A stretch of DNA of 11,792 bases, taken from NCBI GenBank assembly GCA_026391935.1, contig JAPLDC010000211.1:1-11792 (forward strand), given 5' to 3'. Below, piece after piece: positions 1 through 7,334 of the stretch. The notes below the pieces were generated by a model. It saw only the letters and a list, made by a program, of their open reading frames with translations. It did no database searches and had not been told where the DNA came from. The position numbers were made by a program, and so were the translations under genes. This stretch comes from Bacteroidota bacterium. Its GTDB lineage: Bacteria > Bacteroidota > Bacteroidia > 2-12-FULL-35-15. How positions within the stretch are numbered: the first letter of the stretch is position 1; each line of letters starts with the position of its first letter.

Positions 1-1220
1 ACTTTTTTACCAGTATCCAAATAATTATTAAGGATTTTTAAGTTTTCAGATTGGTTGAAATCAAAACTCATTTGTCCGTTGAACTCTTGAATAGAGCTTA
101 TTTGCTTTAACTCACTGATAATTCTGTCATTATCGATTATGTCAATTTTTAATGATTCAATATTTGAAATGCGAGTAGTAGCCAATTTAGTATTGAACTT
201 GTCGTATACAAATTGTTTGAATTCTTCGTAGCGTTTTAGTAAAGTAAATGCCGGATTAGCAAATTGAGTAGAGATACTGGATAATAATCCGTCAATACTT
301 CTTTCCTTGTCATTCAAGCAAGCAATTTCTTCTTCAACAAAACGGATAAACTCTTCTTCATCAGCAATACTACTGCGTAAACGATATTTCAATCCTTCAA
401 ATACCACATCTTTATTCGCTTTCAGATCATGACGGTCTTTTTGATGAATTTGGATCTTGGAATAAATATAATCCAGATTATCATTTGTTTCATATTCACG
501 CGGCTCAACCTCAATGGATTCCATTTCCATTTTGCGATCTTTTAATTCTTTTACACGAAGTTCTAGATTGCGTTTTTCCTCATTTAATTTGTCAAGCATA
601 ATTTGCTTGGAGGCGATCTCTTTTACCAGATCATTAAGGTGCAATTCGAGTTCTTTTTTTTCTTCATTGAAAGCTTTTATTTCTTCAATGATACCTTTAA
701 CAGCTCTTTCTAATTGAGGTTTTGTTTCAATCCCTTTGATCTTATCTTTGATCACTTCCAGTTCACCAAGAATGCTTTTTAATTTGAAATCTGTCTTTTC
801 TTTATCTACAACTGTTTTTAAAAGGTCTTCGGTAACTTTTTTCTCGGCAAGTAAAACTTTTAATTCATCTTTTAATTCTTTTACAGATCTGAATTCAGTT
901 AATTCTAATCCTTTAGAAATATCAATTTCACCATCAAAAATGTTCATCAGTTTGTCTGAAACTTTTTTGATCTGTTTTTTGATTTGTTTGCTTGGTAAGC
1001 TTAATACTTGTTCTGATAGTATTGCATTCAGAAGTTGTTTTGTTTTTTCATCATCCGAAATTTTGTGGATCAATAAGTTGTTGTAGTTGTTGATCTGATT
1101 TTCAACTGCGGCAATTTTATCATTCACTTTTTCCAAACGAAATTCCAAATGTTTGCTTGAAAGTTTTTGACTTTCGATCGTGGTGATTCTGTTCTCTATA
1201 ATTCCTTCGGTTTTAAGATC
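1..1220 (-). pseudogene. Continuation of the SMC-like ATPase in the -1 frame; coiled coil, runs off the left edge
   Basis: Reading the minus strand from position 1220, one frame earlier than the 306-residue ORF, gives about 406 codons without a stop to the window edge. It has no start of its own: a TGA lies immediately upstream, and the frame overlaps the upstream ORF for only about 25 bases. The translation is rich in K, E and L with heptad spacing (for example ELKDELKVLLAEKKVTEDLL and KLNEEKRNLELRVKELKDRK), as expected of SMC/Rad50 arms. After roughly 250 residues it becomes less repetitive (around FNTKLATTRISNIESLKIDI), which may be the return to the C-terminal head. Joined at the A4 run, the two parts give about 705 continuous residues. 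The gene is incomplete on the left, so signature and Walker B motifs cannot be assessed. It may be a real pseudogene, a sequencing error, or a frameshifted but expressed gene. Confidence 0.75.
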
Positions 1221-2116
1221 TCATTTATCTCGTTATGAACTGCTGCAATGTGGCGACCACGTTCAATAGAAGAGATCTCTAGTTCCGGAATAGCGGCAGT
1301 GTAAGCATTGTTGAAAGCATACAATAACTCAGAAACAATTGTTGTTTTGGAATTATGCACTTTTACTAATTCACGGAAATCAAGAAAATCGGTACGAACC
1401 GCTTTAATGCTTTTTATTTCTTCATTGATGCGTAATAGATCAGTGATATCTTTTTTGTTCTTCTGAGAAAAGTTTAAACCTTCATTTTCGCGATTATCCG
1501 CGATGATCAATGATTCTTTTAATGTTTTGTTAGTGATTAGTTTGGAGTTGATGAGGTAGCGGTATACTTTCGAAAAGTTATTACTCAAACCATCTGCTTT
1601 AACAGTGTCTTCTAGCCATACTACTGCGTTGTTCTTTGTTCCTCTGTGGTATACGTGGTTAAAAACATCTGTTTTTGTAGCAAATTTACTATGGATCACA
1701 CCTTTTTTATCCAAATGTTCAAGTACTTCATCAAAACTAAGTAATCGTTGATGCGTACCCTCTGTTTCGAAGAAAAAGTCCTCATTATACTCACTTTCTA
1801 TTTTATAATATTCAAGTTCTCCATCTGTATTTCTTTTTACAAGAATACAGTAATAGCCCATTTTATTGATCTCAAAGATCAGGAAACTCTTGTTGTGAGT
1901 AGGAAAGTAGTGGTGAATTGTTTCTTTATCACCTTTTCGCTGACCACTGAAAGACATTTTTTGTCCGTCAACAACAAAAAGGAAATTCAGCGCATAGATA
2001 AGCGTTGATTTACCAATGTTATTAGGCCCAACTAATTGAATTGAATCGCAATTGTCGAGTTTCATTTCGGCCTTTCCGTAGCCTTTTGAGTTAATTAAAG
2101 AGATTCGAGTAAGCAT
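1196..2116 (-). CDS. SMC/Rad50-like coiled-coil ATPase, N-terminal part up to a frameshift
   Basis: Encodes 306 residues from an ATG and stops at TAG. The N-terminus is a typical SMC/RecF/Rad50-type ABC ATPase lobe: a short beta strand (residues 3-9), then a Walker A motif GPNNIGKS at residues 30-37 followed by a helix (TLIYALNFLF). Residues about 50-150 alternate in a strand-like way, as in ATPase lobe I, and residues about 200-300 become helical and charged. There is no signature motif or Walker B, which in this family lie at the far C-terminus. The product ends abruptly, while the frame one base earlier stays open for about 400 codons (separate entry), so this is half of a broken or mis-sequenced gene. 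By family it should bind ATP and act on DNA in the cytoplasm. The Walker-A-proximal layout recalls MukB/JetC-type proteins, but I cannot place it in a named family. An exact -7 promoter motif lies 28 bases upstream. Confidence 0.8.
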   Translation of the reverse strand: MLTRISLINSKGYGKAEMKLDNCDSIQLVGPNNIGKSTLIYALNFLFVVDGQKMSFSGQRKGDKETIHHYFPTHNKSFLIFEINKMGYYCILVKRNTDGELEYYKIESEYNEDFFFETEGTHQRLLSFDEVLEHLDKKGVIHSKFATKTDVFNHVYHRGTKNNAVVWLEDTVKADGLSNNFSKVYRYLINSKLITNKTLKESLIIADNRENEGLNFSQKNKKDITDLLRINEEIKSIKAVRTDFLDFRELVKVHNSKTTIVSELLYAFNNAYTAAIPELEISSIERGRHIAAVHNEINEILKPKEL

Positions 2117-2144
2117 CTTTTATTTGAATTATAAGATTTATGCT

Positions 2145-2152
2145 CAAATATA
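2145..2152 (-). promoter_or_regulatory. -7 promoter element TATATTTG upstream of the SMC-like ATPase gene
   Basis: An exact match to the Bacteroidota sigma-70 -7 consensus TAnnTTTG on the minus strand, ending 28 bases before the ATG at 2116. I see no TTTG -33 element at about 19-20 bases upstream, so the call rests on one box and its position. Confidence 0.4.
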
Positions 2153-2241
2153 CTTTAATGCTAACGGTGATTTGCTGTGTGATTATGGTGTTAATAACAA
2201 TTCCTTTAAAATTAGGTAGTAGCGGGAATTATTGTTAAAAA

Positions 2242-2267
2242 AATTAAAGTTTTTAAAAGTTTTAATT
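2242..2267. repeat. AT-rich inverted repeat in the intergenic region
   Basis: AATTAAA at 2242-2248 is the inverted complement of TTTAATT at 2261-2267, with a 12-base AT-only-like spacer. In such AT-rich DNA this can arise by chance. It lies between the STAS-like gene and the SMC-like ATPase gene and has no clear function. Confidence 0.25.
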
Positions 2268-2316
2268 AGCACTTGATTTTTGAGAAAAATTTTGTATAAT
2301 ATTTAGTAATTCAACT

Positions 2317-2335
2317 ACTTTTATTTTATAAAAGT
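2317..2335 (-). terminator. Possible terminator hairpin overlapping the stop codon of the STAS-like gene
   Basis: ACTTTTAT (2317-2324) and ATAAAAGT (2328-2335) form a perfect 8-bp stem with a 3-base loop. The hairpin includes the TAA stop at 2321-2323. The stem is almost entirely A/T and no strong U-tract follows on the minus-strand transcript, so it would be weak. It may mark the 3' end of the small gene's transcript or be chance palindromy. Confidence 0.25.
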
Positions 2336-2722
2336 GTTTAACCAAGCAATGGCTTTTTCTTCAGAATCAAACAATGCAGTAGGTGTTAAAGGTTTATTAA
2401 CTTTCAAGTATGCGTTTCCTAAAATTTTTTGTGCTAAACTTTTTATTACAAAAGCCGCTGCAATAGTATATTTATTTCCATATTCTCCTGCTGCAAAATC
2501 TCTCACTTCTTTATCAGCCAAAGTGTATTTCCCTGCAATTATTAAAATAGGATATTTCTTACCGTCGCCAATTAAACCTGCAGCATCAACCATTTCTTTG
2601 GCATCTTTTTCGTTAACGTTAACATTGGGTTTGACGTCAAATAACAAAATTCCATCACTTCGGAGAGAAATAGTGGAAGCTGTTAGTTCAATTTTCTTGA
2701 GTATAGAAAACGATTCTTTCAT
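2321..2722 (-). CDS. Small STAS/SpoIIAA-like protein of unknown function
   Basis: A 133-residue cytosolic protein with no signal peptide or membrane segment. The alternating beta/alpha pattern looks like the SpoIIAA-like (STAS/SEC14) fold: a beta strand GILLFDVK near residues 24-31, a helix with NEKDAKEMVDAAGLI (about 37-51), a strand YPILIIAG (about 57-64), a charged helix ADKEVRDFAAGEY, a hydrophobic strand/helix IAAAFVIKS, and a C-terminal NKPLTPTALFDSEEKAIAWL segment. The 'NKP.xPT.xF.....A..WL' ending is common in small Bacteroidota proteins of this type. Function is unknown to me; members of the fold can act as anti-sigma-factor antagonists or lipid/ligand-binding modules, but nothing here shows either. 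It starts at an ATG with an exact -7 promoter motif 16 bases upstream and sits 54 bases after mtaB on the same strand. The antisense frame is also open, but its translation has no family character. Confidence 0.75.
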   Translation of the reverse strand: MKESFSILKKIELTASTISLRSDGILLFDVKPNVNVNEKDAKEMVDAAGLIGDGKKYPILIIAGKYTLADKEVRDFAAGEYGNKYTIAAAFVIKSLAQKILGNAYLKVNKPLTPTALFDSEEKAIAWLNTFIK

Positions 2723-2738
2723 TTAAATATTCACATAC

Positions 2739-2746
2739 CAAATGTA
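2739..2746 (-). promoter_or_regulatory. -7 promoter element TACATTTG upstream of the STAS-like gene
   Basis: An exact TAnnTTTG match on the minus strand, ending 16 bases before the ATG at 2722, inside the 54-base gap after mtaB. It suggests the small gene has its own transcript as well as possible read-through from mtaB. No -33 TTTG was found at the expected distance. Confidence 0.4.
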
Positions 2747-2776
2747 AACTAAAAAAGGAAATTGCTTTTGAATTTG

Positions 2777-4126
2777 TCAGGCGAAGATATTAACAGGTTC
2801 TGAAATGTTTGTTATCAGAACGCTCCCATCGGCATCTAGTTCTTTTAATTCAACTTGTTTGAGTTGATTTATAAGGCTTGGGTCGTATGGCGTTTTAACT
2901 TTTATGTAATTATCGGTAAAGCCATGCATGTAGCCATTTTTATTATCGGCCTCGAATAAAACAGTACGTGAGTTTCCAATATGTTGCTCATAAAAATAAC
3001 GGAGTTTTTTTGCTGATAATATCCTCAGCATTTTGTTTCGTTTCTTTCGAATAGCCATAGGAATACTTTCTTTTAACTGAATGGCATCTGTATTGTCACG
3101 TTCCGAATAGGTAAACACATGCAAGTAAGAAATTGGTAATTCGTTCAGGAAATTAAAAGTATCCAAAAAATCTTCATCTGTTTCCCCTGGAAATCCTACT
3201 ATCACATCAACTCCAATACAGCAATGTGGCATTAGCGATTTTATTTTATTTACACGGTCAAAGTATAATTCACGCAAATACCTTCTGCGCATTGCTTTTA
3301 ATATTTTATTGCTTCCCGATTGCAATGGAATATGAAAATGTGGCACAAATTTTTTTGAACCTCCAACAAATGCAATAGTTTCGTCTTTCAGTAAATTGGG
3401 TTCGATGGAAGAGATGCGAAATCTTTCTATTCCCTTTACTTCATCTAATTCTTTAACCAACTGATAAAATGTCTCAATTGTCACTATATCAGTTTCCTGA
3501 TTTTTTATTGAGGAAAGTTTTCCTCCAAAATCACCAAGATTTACGCCTGTTAAAACAATTTCTTTAACATCTTTTTTTGCAATTTCAGTAGCATTTTTTA
3601 CAGCATTCATAATACTATCGCTTCTGCTGCTGCCGCGTGCCAGAGGAATTGTACAAAAGGAGCAGTTGTAATCACATCCGTCTTGTACCTTTAAGAATAC
3701 GCGTGTTCGATCTCCCAATGAATAGGAGTCTACAAAAAAATTAGCTTCTTCTATTTCGCAACTGTATACTTCGGCTGTCGTTTTCTTGCTTAGGTCGCTC
3801 AGGTAATTTAATAATTTGAATTTTTCAGACGCTCCAAGAACCAGATCAACGCCATCAATCTTGGCGATCTCTTCCGGTTTCAATTGAGCATAACAACCAA
3901 CAATTACCACATAAGCATCTGGTGAGATCGATAATGCAGATCTCACAATTTGTTTACATTCTTTATCGGCATTTGACGTAACGGAGCAAGTATTAATAAC
4001 GTAAATATCACTAGGTTGATTAAAATCAACCTTTTGATAACCTTGATCCTCAAATAAACGAGCTATGGTACTCGTTTCAGAGAAGTTGAGTTTACAACCC
4101 AATGTATGAAATGCTACTTTTGTCAT
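2777..4126 (-). CDS. mtaB: tRNA (N6-L-threonylcarbamoyladenosine(37)-C(2))-methylthiotransferase MtaB
   Basis: A radical-SAM methylthiotransferase of 449 residues, the usual length for the family. It converts t6A to ms2t6A at position 37 of ANN-decoding tRNAs, using S-adenosylmethionine and two [4Fe-4S] clusters. The N-terminal UPF0004 domain (about 1-125) carries the auxiliary-cluster cysteines C11 (HTLGCKLN), C47 (INTCSVT) and C78 (VGCYAQ). The radical-SAM motif CxxxCxxC is at C151, C155 and C158 (DGCDYNCSFCTIPLARG). A TIM-barrel follows with GVNLGDFGG, SSIEP, HIPLQSGS and DVIVGFPGETDEDF, then a C-terminal TRAM-like RNA-binding segment (about 385-445). The HTLGCKLN and ARG-after-cysteine signatures favour MtaB over MiaB or RimO. 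It starts at an ATG. A one-mismatch -7 motif (TAACTTCG, 4138-4145) lies 11 bases upstream. The gene is divergent from the lipoprotein gene, with 239 bases between them. Confidence 0.95.
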   Translation of the reverse strand: MTKVAFHTLGCKLNFSETSTIARLFEDQGYQKVDFNQPSDIYVINTCSVTSNADKECKQIVRSALSISPDAYVVIVGCYAQLKPEEIAKIDGVDLVLGASEKFKLLNYLSDLSKKTTAEVYSCEIEEANFFVDSYSLGDRTRVFLKVQDGCDYNCSFCTIPLARGSSRSDSIMNAVKNATEIAKKDVKEIVLTGVNLGDFGGKLSSIKNQETDIVTIETFYQLVKELDEVKGIERFRISSIEPNLLKDETIAFVGGSKKFVPHFHIPLQSGSNKILKAMRRRYLRELYFDRVNKIKSLMPHCCIGVDVIVGFPGETDEDFLDTFNFLNELPISYLHVFTYSERDNTDAIQLKESIPMAIRKKRNKMLRILSAKKLRYFYEQHIGNSRTVLFEADNKNGYMHGFTDNYIKVKTPYDPSLINQLKQVELKELDADGSVLITNISEPVNIFA

Positions 4127-4365
4127 TTTTAGGATTGCGAAGTTAATAAATAATCTGCTTATTCTACGAATAGCTATTGGATGTTAGTAGGTATTCGGAT
4201 TTTGTCAGATCAGATTTTTATGATTTAGTTCATAATCCACAATTTTGTTAAAAAACTGTTAATAAGTGAAAGGGTTTGGTAGATTTTTACGCAAAAGGTT
4301 TTCTTAAACTTGAACTGTGATTAAATGTTGGATGTTCGAGTTGAATATCCCTAACTATATTATTT

Positions 4366-6012
4366 ATGAAAAACCCTTTTTTATATATTTCATTGTTTGT
4401 TTTTGTAATAGCTTGCTCTTCAGGAAAAGACAAAGAAGTTGATACAAGAACTGTGTTTAAGTTAAATGATATGTCCTCAAATATTAGTTCGCTAGATCCT
4501 GCTGCTGCTAGTAACTTCGAAAAAATATTGGCAGTAAATCAATTGTATAATGGTTTAGTGGAAATGAATGATTCGTTACATGTAAGACCATGTATAGCAA
4601 AATCATGGAAAATTTCAGAAGATGGCTTGACGTATACGTTTAATTTAAATTCGAATGTAGTATTTCACGACAATGCATGTTTTGAAAATGGTTTAGGCAG
4701 AAAAGTCACCGCAAAAGATTTTGTTTATAGCTTCACCCGGTTATTCGATCCTAAAGTTTCTAGTGCAACCACTTTACTAACGAATATTGACACAAAAAAT
4801 TCCTCTGGATTTGAAGCTCCAAATGATACAACATTCGTTATTCATTTGAAAAAATTATTTACTCCTTTCCTCGGGATCTTGACAATGAAATATTTTTCAG
4901 TTATTCCACAAGAAGCTGTAACGCTATATGGCGATGATTTCCGCAAGAATCCTGTTGGAACTGGCCCTTTTAAATTTAAAATGTGGAATGAAGGTTCAAA
5001 GTTAGTTTTTGTAAAAAATGAAAAGTATTTCGAATTCGAGAATGGAAATCGTTTACCTTATTTAGATGCTGTTTCTATTTCTTTTATAAAAGATAAAGAA
5101 ACATCTTTTCTTGAATTTTTACAAGGTAATGCTGATATGGTATCAGGTATTGATGCAATAAATACGGATGAATTATTTACTGTTGAAGGAGAATTAAAAG
5201 AGAAATATAAAAGTCAATATTCACTTCAAACTCAGCCGTATCTAAAAACTGATTATCTGGGATTCTTGATTGATGAAAATTTACCATTATTTAAAAATTC
5301 TCCCTTGAAAATTAAGGCAATCCGTCAAGCGATCAATTATGGATTCGATCGTAAAAAGATGGTCATGTATTTGCGGAAAAATTTAGGTACACCTGCTACT
5401 GCCGGATTTATTCCTCCGGGTTTGCCTTCTTTTAATAGTAAAAAAGTAAAAGGGTATGATTACAATCCTGATAAAGTTAAAGAGCTTTTGTTTCTTGCCG
5501 GTTTCCCTGATGGCAAAGGCTTGCCTCCAATTTCTTTAGCAACTACCGAACAGTATTTAGAGTTGGCAGAATACATTCAATCCCAATTGGCCGAATTTGG
5601 AATAACAATGAAAATTGATGTGCAAAAGGCAACTGTTCTTTCTGAAGCAATTGCAAATTCAAAACTTAATTTTTTCCGAAAATCATGGGTTTGTGATTAT
5701 CCGGATGAAGAAAATTTCTTTTTCCTTTTCTATAGTAAAAACTGGAGTCCGAAAGGACCGAATTATACACACTACTCTAATCCACAATTTGATTATTTAT
5801 ATGAAAAATCGCAATCAGAATTAAATGATTCTATACGTTACGATTATTATCAGCAGATGGATCAGTTATTAATTGATAATGCTCCTGTGGTTCCACTATA
5901 CTACGATGAGGTTGTGCGTTTGGTAAGTAATAATATCAGTGGTCTCACTACCAATGCTATGAATTTACTTAACCTGAAAAAAGTAAAGAAAACGGTATTG
6001 ATTAAGAGTTGA
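4366..6012 (+). CDS. Family 5 ABC-transporter substrate-binding lipoprotein (peptide/nickel/oligopeptide type)
   Basis: A 548-residue extracytoplasmic solute-binding protein of the SBP_bac_5 (OppA/DppA-like) family. The first 17 residues are a lipoprotein signal peptide with lipobox VIAC, so C17 should be lipidated; the following SSGKDKE is charged and might serve as a surface-export signal, as in some Bacteroidota. Family landmarks are SLDPAAASN (42-50), an LYNGLVE segment (60-66), KSWKISEDGLTYTFNL (79-94), VTAKDFVYSFTRLFDP (114-129), GTGPFKF (198-204), an 'IRQAINYGFDRKKM' helix around 325-338, and a PLYYDE motif near the C-terminus. It binds a peptide or other ligand and normally hands it to an ABC permease. 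No permease or ATPase gene adjoins it, so partners are encoded elsewhere or it works alone. Ligand cannot be told from sequence. It is transcribed alone on the plus strand, convergent with the EEP gene. Confidence 0.9.
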   Translation: MKNPFLYISLFVFVIACSSGKDKEVDTRTVFKLNDMSSNISSLDPAAASNFEKILAVNQLYNGLVEMNDSLHVRPCIAKSWKISEDGLTYTFNLNSNVVFHDNACFENGLGRKVTAKDFVYSFTRLFDPKVSSATTLLTNIDTKNSSGFEAPNDTTFVIHLKKLFTPFLGILTMKYFSVIPQEAVTLYGDDFRKNPVGTGPFKFKMWNEGSKLVFVKNEKYFEFENGNRLPYLDAVSISFIKDKETSFLEFLQGNADMVSGIDAINTDELFTVEGELKEKYKSQYSLQTQPYLKTDYLGFLIDENLPLFKNSPLKIKAIRQAINYGFDRKKMVMYLRKNLGTPATAGFIPPGLPSFNSKKVKGYDYNPDKVKELLFLAGFPDGKGLPPISLATTEQYLELAEYIQSQLAEFGITMKIDVQKATVLSEAIANSKLNFFRKSWVCDYPDEENFFFLFYSKNWSPKGPNYTHYSNPQFDYLYEKSQSELNDSIRYDYYQQMDQLLIDNAPVVPLYYDEVVRLVSNNISGLTTNAMNLLNLKKVKKTVLIKS

Positions 6013-6064
6013 AAGATTTTTTCAGCAGATGCTATTAAAATAGATTATCAATTCTTCAATTACT

Positions 6065-7204
6065 TTATTGTTTTTGCAAATAGCAAATTACCGGATAATG
6101 ATCTGATAGATCTTCTTTTATTGTTCTGAAATTATAGGCTTTGAAACTATTACTGTGAAGTATATAATCGATCCTGAAAGATGGAAATTTGCCGGTGTAA
6201 CTTTTTCCAAAACCATTTCCACTTTCCACAAAAGCATCCGACAGATTTCTTCCAATTGTATTTCGGGTGTACGATGCCGGTGTATCGTTAAAATCGCCAC
6301 ACACAATAACAGGATAGGGTGATGAAGCAATACTTTCCTCAATAATATCCGCCTGTTTTGCACGTTTGATAAAAGCTCGTTTTAAACGTTTCAAAATATT
6401 TTTTGAACGTGCCATATCCTCTGACTCAACATCATTCTGAAGATCATCAATGTATTTGTAATCGTCTTTTGAAAAGGCAATTGACTGAAGATGCATATTG
6501 TAAATTCTGAAAGTATCTTTTGCACATATTATGTCAGTATAAATACAAACATTATTGCTTTTATAACCAAAATCCACTCTCCCTTTATTAATGATAGGGT
6601 AGTTACAAAATGTAGCGATGCCAAAATGTTGTTTGTTTTTTACATTAGCAGTATATTCAATGTGGTAATATTTAAAATTGTTTTGTTTTATCAAAGAATC
6701 CGTATTTGAATAAATACTGCTATCGCGCTGATAATATTCTTGAAAACAGGCTATTTCAGGGGATTGGGAGTTGATCAGCTCGAACATTTTCTTACGCGTA
6801 TCAATATTATTACTCCAGTTGTAAAGATCAAACACTTTTACATTGTACGACATAATAGTAATTAATTTTTTAGAAGCATCAGGCGTATTGTTGAAGGTAA
6901 ATTGAACATAGTTGTGAAGACAAGCAAAGCCGGCAATAATTACTATGGAAGAATAGAATGCGCGTTTTTTTATTTGGAGTGCCCAATAAATTATAAAAAG
7001 TAAATTTATTATTACCAAAATGGGATATGCTAAACCAAAAAATGCAATGAGCCAGAATTTGTCGGGGCTGACATTCGGAGCTAAATAGGAAATAAGAAGT
7101 GCTATAACAGCAATGTGGTTGCTGAACATGGCAATTCGGTTAAAGAAATGGCGTTTGCCTTTTCGTTTCTTTATCTCTTCCTGTATTATCTTTTGTTCCT
7201 CCAA
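6065..7204 (-). CDS. Membrane-anchored endonuclease/exonuclease/phosphatase (EEP) family protein
   Basis: A 379-residue protein. It has a short basic N-terminus (IKKRKGKRHFF), two or three hydrophobic segments (about 27-43, 50-78 and 83-100), then an EEP domain of the DNase I/sphingomyelinase/inositol-phosphatase fold. Catalytic landmarks are intact: N121 in MSYNVKVF, E156 in CFQEY, the NMHLQS strand, D304 and N306 in GDFND, D346 in RIDYIL, and D368/H369 in SDHYP. The enzyme is a metal-dependent phosphodiesterase or nuclease; the substrate cannot be told from sequence. The start is TTG at 7204, because an in-frame stop lies just upstream and the first ATG is at 7129 (residue 26). The TTG start keeps the basic 'KRHFFNR' stretch before the first membrane segment. 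If the ATG is used, the protein has 354 residues. It is the last gene of the mutL-rhomboid-rhomboid group, 130 bases after rhomboid 2. Confidence 0.85.
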   Translation of the reverse strand: MEEQKIIQEEIKKRKGKRHFFNRIAMFSNHIAVIALLISYLAPNVSPDKFWLIAFFGLAYPILVIINLLFIIYWALQIKKRAFYSSIVIIAGFACLHNYVQFTFNNTPDASKKLITIMSYNVKVFDLYNWSNNIDTRKKMFELINSQSPEIACFQEYYQRDSSIYSNTDSLIKQNNFKYYHIEYTANVKNKQHFGIATFCNYPIINKGRVDFGYKSNNVCIYTDIICAKDTFRIYNMHLQSIAFSKDDYKYIDDLQNDVESEDMARSKNILKRLKRAFIKRAKQADIIEESIASSPYPVIVCGDFNDTPASYTRNTIGRNLSDAFVESGNGFGKSYTGKFPSFRIDYILHSNSFKAYNFRTIKEDLSDHYPVICYLQKQ

Positions 7205-7334
7205 TTTTTATGGATTATGTCCTTCGACTTTGGTTCAGTGTTACAATGAATATTAAATATGTTTGCTATTTTAAAATAAATGTTTCATAAAAGATACACA
7301 TTTTGTCGAGATAATGGATGCTTGAATCCTGATA

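Noticed and set aside
514..1086. Two plus-strand open frames of 67 and 116 codons
   Set aside because: They are rich in S, F and L because they lie antisense to the K/E/L-rich coiled coil of the SMC-like ATPase; no family character.
1211..1214. Phase-variable homopolymer at the ATPase frameshift
   Set aside because: A four-base run is too short to support high-frequency slipped-strand switching; a fixed mutation or sequencing error is more likely.
2334..2726. A 130-codon plus-strand frame covering the whole STAS-like gene
   Set aside because: Both strands are open, but the minus-strand product has a coherent alpha/beta pattern, a recognisable ending and a promoter motif; the plus-strand product has none of these.
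7267..7276. Palindrome ATTTTAAAAT upstream of the EEP gene region
   Set aside because: All-AT ten-base palindromes are expected by chance here, and no T-run or paired element supports a terminator or operator.
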